Positions 27,201 to 42,200 of a stretch of DNA of 64,000 nucleotides are shown here, piece by piece. Both the position numbers and the translations under genes were made by a program. Every line of letters begins with the position of its first letter. Within the stretch, counting starts at the first letter, position 1. The notes below the pieces were generated by a model that saw nothing but the letters and a program-made list of their open reading frames with translations, had not been told where the DNA came from and made no database searches. Source of the stretch: Gorsachius magnificus (taxonomy: Eukaryota; Chordata; Aves; Pelecaniformes; Ardeidae); NCBI GenBank assembly GCA_034008185.1, contig CM067086.1:29099007-29163006 (forward strand). The letters run 5' to 3'.

Positions 27201-30200
27201 TTTCTCTTGTGAACAGTTGCTGGCTTTTCCGCTGAAGGAAACTATGTAATGGAAATAGCTTCTTGCCTGTTCCATTCTACCCATGGATTTTTATCCCGAT
27301 CATGAAAATTTTGTACACCTCAAAGCTGGCTTGCGAACAATTCAGCCAGGAAAAAATATTCTCAGAAAAACACCACAAAGTTGAAAACGGCCAATTTGGG
27401 GTCCTAAGAGTTTAGGCTTTAAAGCCAAGATACTATTTTCTTAAAGCCAGTGAACACTGCTACTAAAATGACTCTTTAAAAGGACTATGGTCCTTTTAAA
27501 GGGGGCCAATGTAGTGCACACATGTTGGCATCATCTTGATTTGCAAAACTAATTCACACACAGCTGGATGTCACTGCAGACACTGACATTACACTTGGCA
27601 CTGCAAAAGTCTAAGATTCCCTGAGATTTTAAGCTAAACATTAGGAAAAAATCCATAAATCTCAGGATATTTAATGCAATGGAACAAGTCAAGAGCCAAT
27701 AAGAGGTTAGTGGACTGCCACTGCCAGCAACATTTAAGGGTAGACTAGACATGCATCTGCAGGAAACTCCTAAGCAGAGCCTGACTGAGACCATGAAGAT
27801 CCTAGCACAAACTTCAGAATGAGAACCTCAAACCATTCAGAAATACTTTTGAGTCTATGCCTAAATTCCTCTTCCTTGACAGAGTTTCTCAGAAGATTTT
27901 GAGCCCTCTGCTGTTACCATGTGTTGTCCGTTAGGGCCAATCTCTGCTATTTAATCAAACTAAAATTGTACTTGATGGGATGCAGGGAGATACACTAGAT
28001 GATTGTGCAGAATTCTCACTTCGTGGAAAGGCTGGCTTGTTTTTTTGTTTTTTGTTTTTTGTTTTTGTTTTTTTTTTTTCACTTCTTAATCTGTGTTCAA
28101 TTTCATAATGAAAAAGGCCCATGGACTGCATATGAACAAAACTAATGAAAAAAGTACACTCAGCAGCTGTGACTAACATTAAGTTTGTGGAACTCTTGGC
28201 ATGGCTGAAAGAGGAAAGGGATCAAAGTTGCCTCTTCAGACTGTTCTGCAGCAAAGCAGGAGAACCCTAGAGCTACTGAGATTCTTACAGTCATTAGACA
28301 TGGCTGTATAACCCCGCCTTGTCCCATCTGGGCAGAAAGATAAACTTCCCAAATTCAATCCTTCAGAAATTGTCAGGAAAGGAGGTGAAAATTGAGAGGA
28401 TCAGGAATACTTCTTGCCAGCAGACTGACATCAAAGAGACAAGGAGATGCCTGAGGCATAATCCCATCTAGGCATGTCACTGAGAATGTAGTCACCTGGC
28501 TTTGTAATTTTATTTTATGATGTTAAGAAAGTGCCTTAATGGTTTTGTAGCCCTCTCTATTAAGCACTGACAGATTTATATATTTTAAGGTGTTCATTGC
28601 TTGTAAATTTACTAATGTAGATGAAAACACACACTGCCAGAGTAAGAAATGAGCTATAGATTTGCCATTCAGATCACAAGACGCATCACAGATTTCAGAC
28701 AAAATTCAAACCAAAGGTATTTTGTATGGTTCTAGCAATAAATAAAAAAAAGAAGCACCCCCACCAACAGGATATTTTCTATCTGAAGTCAATAATTAAA
28801 TTTATGAAATACGTTATGAAACAAATCAATAATAAAGTGAACTCTGAGTGACTATGTTTTAATGGATAAATCCATCAAGATCCATCTCCCAATGAAGATT
28901 CCGCCAGGCTGAAGATTTCCAGAATATAATATATGTTAGAAGAATACACACTAGAAGAATTGTATCTTGTTCTTACTGTCATCCCTAGATCACTGTCGGA
29001 AAGACAGTGGATAAATAAACCTTTCACCTACAGCAGTAGAGCCACTCTAATTTTCCTTAAGTCAAATTCCAATTAATTTTATTTCCCCATCAACAGTTCT
29101 GCACAAGATAATGGATTCTTAACAGTTAAAAAACAAAGCAACCAAACCCTCAAAAAACTGAGGTGTCATAAACATCCTTTATCTCTAACTGCACTATATA
29201 TTTTTGGATTAAATATGACAAATAATGTGGGTTTGAACACTTTTAAGAGACTTAAAGTGGATTAGCCTAATGTGCAGAAGCACCTGATGCTAATACAAAA
29301 GGATCATGTACACTCTATTGTGGTTTTGATCCCAGCTCACAATCTTAAGATAAACTCGTGGAAAGGTTTTTTCCAAGTAAGCATACCCTGGATATTCTCC
29401 ACTTCCCAGCAAGCATGGAACCAGAATGTGAACTACCAGAGGTAGCTTTAATTGGCACTGAAGTATTACACCTGGAGCAGTTAAAGAATACGAAGAATGT
29501 AAAGGTATTCTAGAAATCTACATTAGCAACCTCCTTCATGATAAAAGGGGGCATCCTTGCTGGTTTAGTACTTGCTAATGCAGTACTTGCAGCAATAATC
29601 TACTAATTTGCATCGGTGTAGCTCAAGTGCCTTCACTGAGATTACTGACATTTGCAAAGTATTCTGCGGCAAATCACAGCTCAGTGATCTACTGAGTTCA
29701 TAGAAGAAAAAACTACTGTGCATTGCAGATGATGATATTATGCCTATACGTGCATGTCACTCTGTTTAAAACAACCTCAGAGGTTACTGAAAGACCAGTG
29801 CATTGTGTTTGACACATTCCATGAAGTTAACTGAGGGCATTGCATGCCCTGAGAGAGAGAGAACAAACTTCTAGTCATTAGAAATGGGAGTCTAACATCT
29901 ATTTTTATCACACTTACTCAGTGGGAACTGCAGAGTCTGTGAAAAGACTACTGCTACTCCTGTGAAGTGATGGCCATTTCTGACAACTATCAATTATCCC
30001 ATACACAGTTGGATACAAGCTTCTCTTCCTACAGAAAGTAAAAGATCCCTATCCTCTAAAACCTTTCTAAATATCTACAAGCACTTCAATGCTTGATTAA
30101 TAACACAGGTAGCACCTGTGGCCTTTTACATCAACCTTTGCAACTTAGATGTACACCTGTGCTTCACACACACTGAATGGACAGAAGGCAGAAGTCCTTA

Positions 30201-33200
30201 CATGTGCCTGAAACTGGTAAAGCTTGTATGCTTGTTCCAGAAGCTTCTTGCGCAGTTCCACTTTATACTTCAGGGCCTTCCAGTTGGTCACTATTGCCTG
30301 CTGCTTTGCTTTCAGTTCTTTCACCTGCTTCTTTGAGCAATGGGTCAGCACATGATCTGCAGAGCGGATCAGCTCCTGCAGCTGCATAGGGATGAAAGAA
30401 GAGGGTAGGAAAGAGAGAGTTATAGAGATCCAACTAATATCAGAAAAGTTATGATAAGGGCTATGTTAATTGTACATGAAACTACAGTATGAGCAACATT
30501 TTCTGACCTAATTTATGCTAAACTAAAGCTTTCCTAATTTCACTTCTATGGAATAACAGTGACATCCAGTGTTTGCTAAGGCTCATCACAACGGTTTTTT
30601 TTTCAAATAAACAGACAGATTTTGTTTCTCCTTTTTACTATACCATTTATTACATGAGTAATGCAAATAATAGCTAACCATACACCTTGTTTTCCCCAGT
30701 GACCATATAGATTAACTATCACTACATTCTCTTCATGCATATCTCATGCTCTTTTACCTTTAAAAGTAACAAGCAGCAGCTGGTAGGATCAACTCTAATG
30801 TTATTTGCCACAAGGCCAAGATATGAGGCCACTGGTAAGTGACACTGTGATAACTACTTCAGTGATCTCAATATAACACATGCTGTGTTAACTAGAACAT
30901 TCCATTCACTAAACAAAGGGATGAAGAGAAAACTCACGCTAGTTTTATTGGTCTAGTTGAAGCTAAGCATATCTCCTATATACAAGGAAGCTTTCTAAAC
31001 AACAGCTGTTCTCATGAGCTGAAACTTTTCACAAGTTTGTATAATAAGCCCGATCCTTCTTTCTCACAGTTCAATTCCTACCCTTCTATATTTGTTGAAA
31101 ATTCCAGGCTGCTGCCCCATCCTTCCTTCTATAATTCTCTTTAGTTAATCAATGCATTTTGATTCAATAAATATTCAGTTTCTCTGCACACAGAACAGAT
31201 TCTGGATTTTTCCTTGTAATCACCTGGAATACTTTGAAGAAGACGTTAAACACATCATAAAGCCTGGCATAATCATGCATTTCAAACAGTGATCAAAAAT
31301 ACCCCTGTGAATCACTTCAATTGTCAGTGCTCATTATAATACATCCCTTATTTGTAAGATTTTAAATGACCTGATTCATCATTGCCATCAAACCTTGAAC
31401 ATATTAAAAACCCCAGAAAACTAAGGAAGACCCTTAGAGATTTCCACGTTCTCACAGAGCACCTGTAATAATTTGGTTCACAATACAAAGTTATTACTAT
31501 GATTGTCTTGGAAACTTGAATTTTGGTTACACTAGACCCCACAAATGACTTGCCTTACCTGCTGCTCATTCCCAGAGAGCTCGTGCTCCAGGGCCACATG
31601 GTTCCGGAGCTGGGTTTGCACACCTCTCATGTCCTTAGCAACATCATCTGGAATACTTTTGGACTTCTCCTAGAAGGAAGAAATCAGAGAAAGCTTTGTA
31701 ACTTTCTACTACCAAGCAACTTCTACTTCTGCTTTAGTCATTTGGTGTAGCTTAACTCATACTGCACAGTTAAGGACACCCTGAGTTACTCAACTATGAT
31801 GGGTAAAAGGAAACCGGAAAAATCTGTCCTAGTACATCTGTCCTAGAAACTCACTTGTAAATATCTTAGTGATTAAGCTAACCAACCAGACTGTGAGAGA
31901 TGAAGGTTCAAGTCTTTTGTTGATCAGACAATACAGGTGACTGTCTTACAGGCTTTGAGCTTGGAATCAATCTTGAATAGCTACTGCAGTGACATAAAAT
32001 GAATTCTTAAAGTAGCATTAACAACCAACAGTTTCAGGCCATTCTTTGGGATACAGGTAGTCTATTTGTGAACTATTTTTAGATAAAAACTTAGTTAAGC
32101 TCAGGAAAGATGAGCTTATGAGATAAAATGGCATATATGCAAAGAAAGATTACTGTAAAGATGAGAGAAATGGCAAAACCATCACATAAAAGGAGACTTA
32201 AACATTTACTTAGCTCAACAAAGGTTCCCAGGGGATTTAGTTGTTACACAGACATGCGCTGGGAACACAGCAAGCAAGAAGAAAAGGCATTTCAGCTGGA
32301 GGATAACACTGTTGCTAGAATAAAATTATTAGAAACTTGCTCCCAGTCAATTTAGGTGAAAATTAGAAAAACATTTCTAACCATTGGAGAAGTGCGTTTC
32401 TGTAACAGATTCACAGGCTGGTTCGAGGTACCAACAATGCATCTCGGTAAGGCACTGTAAAAGGAGATGCATGTTGTATTTCCCTGATATTATGGCACTG
32501 GAGTTGGTGACTTATGCAAGATCTTCTAGTACTATGTTCCTATGAAAAATGGGTTTCCCCAGTAGACATCTGACCAGGGTACACAGGAAAGGATGGGCAA
32601 GATGACTGAATTGCTCTCCCACTCAGTAGTGAAGCTTATTAACAAGATGCGATGCAAGAAGTGTGTTTTGGTTGCCTGGGCCAAACTCATCATGGGGATA
32701 AGCCAACAGCTGGTCTGTGAAGTGTTTCTATCACTTGTCACTCCCGCAGAGTTAACTACTTCATCATTGAAGTTGAATATGCTCCAGGTTCTGCAAACCC
32801 CAGCTAGTATACAGTGAAATATGATGACGTTTGAGCTTCCATTCATGACGGGGAAAGAAAACAGGAATAACATAGTTGAATAAGCAGCCCCTGCCAGCAT
32901 AAGCAAGTAGAAAATCTACTGCACATAACCTAACAAAGCCCTGTTGCCTTGCAAACAGTGGAAGCTCTGTTGGATCGCTACCTCCTGTACACATCTGCAT
33001 TAGGGAAACCACACCTCTCATTACAGCAAGGATGTGGTTTCTCCATTAAATTTTTCAGGATGCTTTAATAAAACAGAAGGCTGATGATTTTCATTGGGAC
33101 TTCTCCCCTCAGTTTTCCCACTGGGACTGTTTTAAATTATTGCCAGTACTGGGTGCTGAAATGAGAGGGAAAGATTTTTGGCCCAGCTTTTCACATGAGA

Positions 33201-36200
33201 TCATGTGATGGCCTGACAACCTACCAAGATAATGGTCACTGTAACCCAGACAAATGACTTTTTCACAAGACCATTTTCTTCAGCACATAAAGCTACAATG
33301 GTGTACAAAGAACCACCACAGTGAGGCAGTAAATGGTTTCTTAGTCAGGCCAGATGACTGCAAAGAACATTACTACATGCGTTGGACTGAGAGACAACTT
33401 GGTTCAAGCACTGGTCTTGGTTTATCCCACAGATTGGCAACTCTAGCTGCACCTGGTTTCAACAGTGGTTCTCATAAGGTGATCAGTCAGGCATCTAAGG
33501 GTTACCCAGGATTATTTTTTTTTTTTAACACTTTGAGTAATCACACAGGTTTCTTACTGAGATTTTTTTTAGAAGTCAACAGTAAGCACACTGAGAATCA
33601 TAAGAATACTCCACAGATTAAGCTGAAATGAAGTTCTCATAGGAGATGACTTTCCCATTAATTTTTACCTCAATATGGGCCAGAGCTTCTGTCAGATCTT
33701 GGTGACATTTGTGAATTGCCTCAGCATCTCTCAGCCGCTCACCTCGTAATCTGGTAATTTCCAACAGCTCCTCCCAGGAGTTCCTACAAGGGAGGAAGGG
33801 GAAAAGAACCATGTAAAACATTCAGACTAGGAGTTAAGGACATTAACAGTCTGAAGAAGGACTGAAAACAAGACCTACTCTTACTTTGTTTTTCATTCCT
33901 CCCATTACATTTTGTTGGAGGGATTCTCTGAAGGCAGCATGTCTCTCACCCTACTCTGTCCTTGTCCTCCTGTCTGCTCCAGGCACTTAGATAGATGGTC
34001 CTATATAATGATGCCCTTCTCCAATATGCTTTTTGGGTTTTAAATGCAGGACTTGGAGGACTGAATGAGACCCTACTATTCCTTCATGCTTCTCTTTTGG
34101 GCCAGTTTGGACCAATGCCAGACATAAGCTCAGAACATACTAACGTTGCTTCTGCAGAGCAGTCATGGGATTCAAACTCAAAAATCAGAAACAATAAAGA
34201 AGCAACTAAACCCCTAGACTTTCAATTAGGTGATCCTGTTTCAAAGAGCAAAGGAAGTTCACTCATCCCTTACTTGTAAAGCACCTCTGATGCAATTTAC
34301 AAGAAGCCAAATCAGCAAGCAGATAAAGTCTGCATTACAGTAGTCTATTTTTAAATGAGGCATGGCAGCAGCTCTATATCAGTGAGCAAACTACATATTT
34401 TGCAATTAGGGCCTTATCCTTCTCTAATTCCTTCTGGCTTCCTCCTTCTTGAGAGTGAATTGAAAGTACAAAGTCTTACAGAGCTAACACAAGCCTCCTA
34501 CCTTAGGTCTTTCTGCTTCTGCCGAATTTCCCGGGACTCAGAATGCCCACAGTTCAGCAAGTTGTCTGCCAGCTGCTGGCAAGCCACAAATCTTTTCCCA
34601 GCTGCTTCCAACTGACGTCGGAATGTGTCATATTTGGCACAGAGTTGCTTTTGAAGGAAAAACAACATAATAAAAAGGCATTTTGAGTTCTCTCTTTTCC
34701 CAAACTTAGCTATCAGAGCACAGGCAAAAGACAGGTAATAAGCTGATCACATTTGGAGATGGAGTAATTGCAGAGAATGACTGGATTTTACCTCAAAAGA
34801 CCATGAGGAGCTAGAAACTATTAGCAAAACATGAGGTTTGTGATGCAGATGGGAGGCAAAAACATTATTACCAGGGATAGAAATAAACATTCAATGTACA
34901 ATGAATTTAAATTATTAAATTATATGTTTTCACTTCATGAATGCAAATGTGTATTCAGTACTATAACTGAATAAAGTAATCCAATTTTAAGATTTAGGAC
35001 ACAAGATATTTTGAAATTTTGATTATAAAAATGAGGATTCTGAATGGCTATTTCTTTCTAATGGACTGACATTAGATTAGCTTCTGTACCATGTGAAGAG
35101 GTGTAGCTGTAGATGTCTGTACATCAACATTTGTGATGAAAAAAATCCTTAATGGAGACCATAGTGAAATAACTGATTATTAAAAACAGAAGGCAGTTGC
35201 TCTCTAAAGGCATAGACATTTTAGCATGCAGTTGTTTTGTGCAGCTCAGCCCCCACAGTAACAGCATGTGTTAGGCAATGTTGCCTGTCTGTCATAATGA
35301 GTCAATCCTTACCACCCACTCTTCACCCTTTTCTCTTCCCGCCTCCCAGTTATTTATACCTATTTCTTGCTCTGTTTTATAAGTTTTCAAGGACAACCTT
35401 AGAATCTTTTTACAGTCTCCCTACGTACAGTTTGGTTGATTTTCGATCTGTTACTCAGAAAACTTACCAGGACATGTTCATAATCATTTCCATAGTCTTC
35501 AGAGCTGGCTGTTTGTTTCTGCTGAGTGACCCAGTCTTGCAGATCTTCATATTCTCGTAGAAACTCATGCAAGACAAGAATCTCATCCAGCTTCTTCCCT
35601 CTGTTGCGGGAAAGAGACAAGACAATACAATCAGACCAGGGGAATGTAAGAGGAGGGGAATCCGTAATTTTCTTCCTATTAATCCCCAAAACCTCTCGCC
35701 ATCAAGACTCATTCTCTTTCATTAAAGAGCTGACTTCATTTCTCAAAATTGGAAATCTTGTTTGTAGGATGACAGCTGTCAGCCAGGTCAGACTTATTGG
35801 CTGAGTTTCCCAGAAAAGTACTATGCCTAGCTGAGCTCTCTCCCTGGTTTTGTTGTTGTTGTTTTGGTGGGGTTTTTTTGGTTAGGTTTTTTTTTTTTTT
35901 TCTCCTTCCCATGAGAATACCCTTTGTTTTTTTCCAGATCTGTCCTGATCCGTCTTTCTAAAGCTAATTGTAGTACTTATGAAAATTAGAAGGAAATCTT
36001 TCTAATTGAGGATGGTACCCCTGGAAGGCAAGTGCTATGAAAGACATTTTATGCGATTCTGTACATATTGTCTGTGCAGCAAAATTGCTGCAACCTGTTG
36101 CATATTTCTGATCTTATAAAGCAGCCTGACATATTACAGGTCTTCCACAGTAAACAAAATACCAATCCTCCATCTGCTAACACTGCCTGTACATTGTGCA

Positions 36201-39200
36201 AATATTCTAGGAAAGATGAACCTGGCTTCCCTGTTTGATCCACCAAGGAGAATGCAGATCAGAGGTACAAACCAGAGCACCAATAAGGCACCATGAGACC
36301 CAGGTTAACATTAAGCATGAATACAAATATTTCTGTGTTCAACACACACAAGCATTGTGATATTTCTAGACTATTTATTTTTCTGACTTTTTCATTCACA
36401 GGATTTTCTGTTGATGCTTTTATTTTTTAAATTGTAAACAAGAATAAAACCATAAAATATCAGCATTTCCTCTAAGCTTAATTATTCTAGTATTCAGACT
36501 CATCTATTTGTTATTCTACTTGCAGAGCCCCTTCCTTTTCTGAGTGAAATTTTTGTGGAGGAAAAACCTAAACTGTTCAGACATTTGTTCCTTCCTGATA
36601 GGAAACCAGAAGTGTTTAAAAACCCTGTGCACAAGCAAACTGTCCTGTTGTAAATATCTTACTGTAACAATAACAGCAAGGAAGCAAAATGAAAAGTAAA
36701 TGACCCATTCAAGAATAAAACCTTTCTTATACTAGCACAGCCACTGGGCATAAAGATAATTGCAACCGTACTTGTCTCCCTTCTGCTATGTAATGAATTA
36801 AGTAATTTTCAAGCAACATTAAGAAAACATTTAAAAAAAACTTTTTTTTTTTCCTTTTGATAGCAAATACCATAAAGGCAAGTCAGAATCCAGCATCTCA
36901 AGTCACTTTACAGGAGGATGATGAAAGATAAAGAGGAAATTTGGATGCTTCAAATCCTTAATATGTAGCAAAACTTCCTGAATAAAATATAGAGTTCTTG
37001 CTTAGCAATAATGAAAAGCTTATAGGTGTACAGAATTCTAATATGTAAACGAGCAATTTCCTAAATACAATTGGAAAAAAGAGGAGATAATGGATATGAT
37101 CTAAATTCCAATGAGGTAACTAAATTCCAGTGAAGTATCCTCTACAGTGGGCTTTGTATCAAAGCTAGGATCCAAGAGGCAGTTTAATTTATACCTTGCT
37201 GCTGCTAGCTCCTGCAACTCCTGGAGTCTTGAATGAACTTGTTCCTTTGGTGCATCAACCTCAACATACTGGATGGAACCCACAAGAGGAAGAGTTTGGG
37301 CACTTTCACTCAGTTCTTTCATGAAATTTTGGTAAATGGCAATCTCATGCTCCAGTGCCTGCCAGAGAACAGAGTGGATTAAGAGCCAGTTTTCCAGGGT
37401 ATCCGCTGTTTGAACTTTTGCACCAGCTTATGGTGTAGTCATTGAGACATTAAAAGAGGAGAAAAACTTTCTGGAAGCATGTGACATTTCCAAGACTTGG
37501 ACAATTTTAGATCATTTTCTAGCAACATTTTTTGGAAAAGTAGTGTACATAAATTCAAACAAATTAGGTGAATAAAGACAATTAGAAATTCCTGATGTGT
37601 TATTAGGCAGAGAAAAGTATTCTTGAAATAATACTCTGTCTGTATCTTTGATTCTAGGGAAAAAAACACCCCAACCAAACGAGGTTTTTGCATGCATCTG
37701 TTAAGACTGAAAAGCAGATATCAGATCGTATTTTTGACCTCAAAAATAAGATCAGAATATTCACCGTTCTCCTTTTTCCCTAAACTACATTTTTCCAACC
37801 ATATTAGTACACTGTATTGATCGCTTCTATCAGTCCGTTCACATGTAGACATACATCAATATGAAATATCTTGTAGATGGCTGGACACTTAAGTACCAAT
37901 GAGATAGGAAATTTCACAACTGCAGACAGACCAGAAGATCAGGCCAGCGTACAGGATTTAAGCAGAGAAATACCTTATGTTTCTTGAGGAGTTTCAGTGT
38001 TCCATCTTCATCCTTACCATATTCCTTGCTTGTCACAAGTGGATGTTTTTCTGCTATCCAAGCCTCCAGGTCTGAAGTATTCATTAAAAACTATCAGTTA
38101 AAGAGAAAGCAAATTAGTTTTCACCTCAACTTTGAAAATAGTCATGTCATTTTTTTTAACCTAGTAAATTCTAAATGGAGGGTGCACTGTAAGATTTACT
38201 GTGATGTTTTATTAAATAACAAATAAGGGATATTTAATCCCAAGAACTACTATTCCACACTGTTTTGTCAAATCATATGAAGGTGAAAGTGGCCACAAAT
38301 GGAAGACTTCAGTGCAGGATAACTAAGGTCTTCTCCAGGTATCAAAGCTGTGGCAGTAAGTTTCAAGTTGTCTTACTTTTCTTTCTTCACATCACTATCC
38401 TTACTTGACTCTTCCTTCACCTTATTCACTAAGGGTAGGGGCAAACTGTATAATATCAGTGTGATATTTCTCCTTCCCCTTCCTGAGAAGTCCAAATCAC
38501 TTATAAAAATCAGGCTGCATAAAGCCTAAAGTATGGACAGTTGTTTTCATAGATGGAGGAAATAAGAGCCAGATGATCAAGTATGAAGGGCCAGTTCAGG
38601 ATCCATTGCATTACTTAAGTCAAAGCCTGAGGCTGTATAAAGGTATTGAGAAAGGAGCTACCACTAGGAGAAATGTGTGTTCTGCACACAACCATAAGGG
38701 ATGGGTACAGAGTCCAAGGCAAACCTCTAGAACAGCAGCTCTAGACTGGGGGCTGCATTCAGCTATGCAACCCTGCCCTCCATTCCCATGAGTCTGGCCT
38801 CAAGCAACTCAGGTGAATACCAGTCCCAGCAAAGGTGTTCTGTTATTCACTTAGAATCGCAGAATCATGGAAGCATAGAATCACTTTGGTTGGAAAAGAC
38901 CTTTAAGATCATCGAGTCCAACCTTTAACCTAACCCTGCCATCCCACCACTAAACCATGTCCCTAAGCACCTCCTCTATCCTTCTTTTAAATACCTCCAG
39001 GGATGAGGACTCTACCACCTCCCTGGGTAGCCCATTCCAGAGCCTGACAACCCTTTCAGTGAAGAAGTTTTTCCTAATGTCTAGCCTAAACCTGCCCTGG
39101 CGCAGCTTCAAACCATTCCCCCTCATCCTATCATCTGTTACCAGGGAGAAGAGACCGACCCCCACCTCACTACAGCCTCCTTTCAGGTAGTTGTAGAGGG

Positions 39201-42200
39201 CGATCAGGTCTCCCCTCAGCCTCCTCTTCTCCAGACTAAACCACCCCAGTTCCCTCAGCCGCTCCTCGTATGACTTGTGTTCCAGACCCGTCACCAGCTT
39301 TGTGGCTCTCCTCTGGACATATTCCAGCAAGGCAACATCATTCTTGTAGTGAGGGGCCCAAAACTGAACACAGTATTCAAGGTGTGGCCTCACCAGCACC
39401 GAGTACAGGGGCACGATCACTTCCCTACTCCTGCTGGTCACACTATTCCTGATACAGGCCAGGATGCCATTGGCCTTCTTGGCCACCTGGGCACACTGCT
39501 GGCTCATATTCAGGCGGCTGTCCACCAGTACCCCCAGGTCTTTTTCCACCAGGCAGCTTTCCAGCCACTCTTCCCCAAGCCTGTAGCACTGCATGGGGTT
39601 GTTGTGACCAAAGTGCAGGACCCGGCACTTGGCCTTATTGAACCTCATACAGTTGGCCTTGGCCCATTGATCCAGCTTGTGCAGGTCTCTCTGCAGAGCC
39701 CTCCTCCCCTCAAGCAGATCAACACTACCACCCAGTTTGGTGTCGTCTGCAAATTTACTGAGGGCACACTCAGTCCCCTCATCCAGGTCATTGATAAAGA
39801 TATTAAACAAGACTGGCCCTAGAACTGAGCCCTGGGGGACACCGCTTGTGACCGGCCGCCAACTGGATTTAGCTCCATTCACCACAACTCTCTGGGCTCG
39901 GCCATCCAGCCAGTTTTTAACCCAGTAAAGAGTACATCCATGTAAGCCATGAACTGCCAGCTTCTCCAGGAGAATGCTATGGGACACTGTGTCGAAGGCT
40001 TTGCTGAAGTCCACTTTAAAAATTTGCGACTCTTGTTTGTCTGAAGAAGCTCCCATGTAAGCACTTTGCTATAATTTGTACCTCCTGGAAGCCAACTGAG
40101 TGCTGCAGCTGCTTCATCCTTTCCTCACAGGCCTTCTCCAAGCCCTGCCAGGCAGCCACAAGCTCATGGCATTTCTCACTTATCTTCTGAGCTGATGGGT
40201 GCTGGCCAACAATCATTGTCTTTCCTTTATCCAGGACCCGCTGGACTTGCTGTTTGTGGGCATTGACTTCTGCTTGCAGTTCCTGGGAATGAGATAAAAG
40301 AAAAAATAGGAATAAAGGAAGGGTATGTGAGGACAAAGAAATTCTACGTGCTCCTAGTCCCAAGAAAAACTGGCACCTGGTGACAGTGGGCAGAGTATAG
40401 CCAGTGGAGACAAGGACTGTCTGTTTCTACAACAGCTGCAGCCTCAGCCACCAGTCCCAGCCTCGCTTGCATAATGCTCTGCTCTTGGTGCTCCCATTGG
40501 GGGAGGAGATAAGACTCTGTAAGGCAGCAGCAGCAGCATTATTCACTGAAGTCCTCAGCCTGGTGCACTGGCCTGGTTCTACCCCTGTTTTTTACCATGC
40601 ACCTGCTCCTTCCCCTGCCCAGCAGCTGAGGGGGTTGGGAGATGGAACAGGACAAGGGATGAGACACAAACCTGGGGGATTCAGGAAAGAGTGTTGGGCT
40701 GCTGATGGGAAAATAAAATATCCCAGAAGATGAATGGGCCGGAGGATGATAGGAAAAGAGACATTGCCAACAGTACCATGACTCTTGCTCCATAAAGCCT
40801 CCCCACGGGCCTCACAACATTTCTTATGGAACTTGCAATCCAGGTGCTGCAAATTCCAGTGTTGCCTGTGGTAGAGGGCAGCTCTGAAGTGCCCCTCTGG
40901 CTGTGAGGAACTGCTACAAAGAATCAAACTCTCCAGAAATAAGTGTTAACTTGTCTTTGTAAATATATTGACTGTGGGCTGTTCAAACCATTTTACCAGC
41001 AGTATAGAACTAAAATAAACATTAAATGGCTGTTATGTGCTCTCCTAGAGAATCTAGCATGCACATACCTCAAGACTGCATGCATAATGGAAGCAGTAAG
41101 CATAGAAATATAGGATGAGCACATAACAGTCAAAATATTCAACCCAGATCAACGCACAAAGCAAAAACCTCAGGGCTTTTTTGTATTTAGTGTGAAGTAC
41201 ACTAGCTTTTTATCCACTTTTAATAGGAAGAACTACAAAATTTCTCAGGATAATAATACTGCAAAATATGATAAATTTTGCAGTTCCCACAGGAATTTCA
41301 TGTTTGCTTTGAAAATCATCACCACATGGCTAACTTGACTCAATTCACTGGAACCATTTTAGCTGGGCTAGTGCTGGAATCAGTGAATGTACTCATTGAA
41401 AGTGTGGCTATACATTTTGCTTGCAACGGCCTTCCTGAAAGTAAAGGAGAACTGTGCAGGTGCTGGCTTGCAGGCTGAGGTGAAATGCAATGTGCCAACA
41501 TGCTATAATACACTTGATTAAATGAGTTACCTTGTGTTTTTGCAACAGGCTTTGAGCTACATCCAAGGACTTCCCACAGTTGGTGGAATGGGCGATAGGC
41601 AATCGCTCATTAATCCAGTTCAGTTCCATGTCATGGTAATGGTAGAACTCATAGAGATCCACTGCAGCTTCCAGCAACTTACGCCTCTCATTGAGAGGTG
41701 CTTTCAAAGACTCAAACCTAGGGGTCACCCATTAAATAGATGTTAAAACAAAGATTTATCATGATTCTGCCAAGGGAATTAGGCCATGTTACCACTGTGA
41801 AGATTAGAAAACACTGAATTCTTCGTTGCAATTAAATTTCAATAGTTAATGCTGGCTGCACGTACAGGAATCCCTTCCCCAGAAAGCTACTTTTGGCGAG
41901 TAGACCTATATGATAACACTAAACGTAAGCAGAGGAAAAGTGATTTGCACCTTTGAAATCCTAGGCTTGTCCTATGACATTTTAAGGAACTAGTCACTAT
42001 TGAATGCTGGATCACTGTGCCTCTTAGAATGCAGTGGATGACCTATGGATAAGCAAAAGTCTATCGGAGGGGTGCAGAAGCAAGGAGAAGGCCCAGTAAT
42101 AAAGGTTGAGGTGGGTCAACAGGCAGCTGTGTAGGTGTAGCTCAAAGCACAGCTGTGGCACAACTGGGAGGAGAAATCATTGCTGAATATGGGTTAAACC

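Larger units (their letters stand above)
26119..30201 (-). other. SPTBN5: intron between w27 and w28
   Basis: 4.1 kb, holding the old plus-sense CR1 piece (27.6-27.8 kb) and the T-rich repeat at 28.0 kb. Nothing else is recognised. The flanking exons join in phase within helix A of repeat 15 (FQAH/VWDYF). Confidence 0.75.

Noticed and set aside
39277..39822. 181-codon plus-strand frame
   Set aside because: It is the antisense shadow of the conserved CR1 reverse-transcriptase frame.
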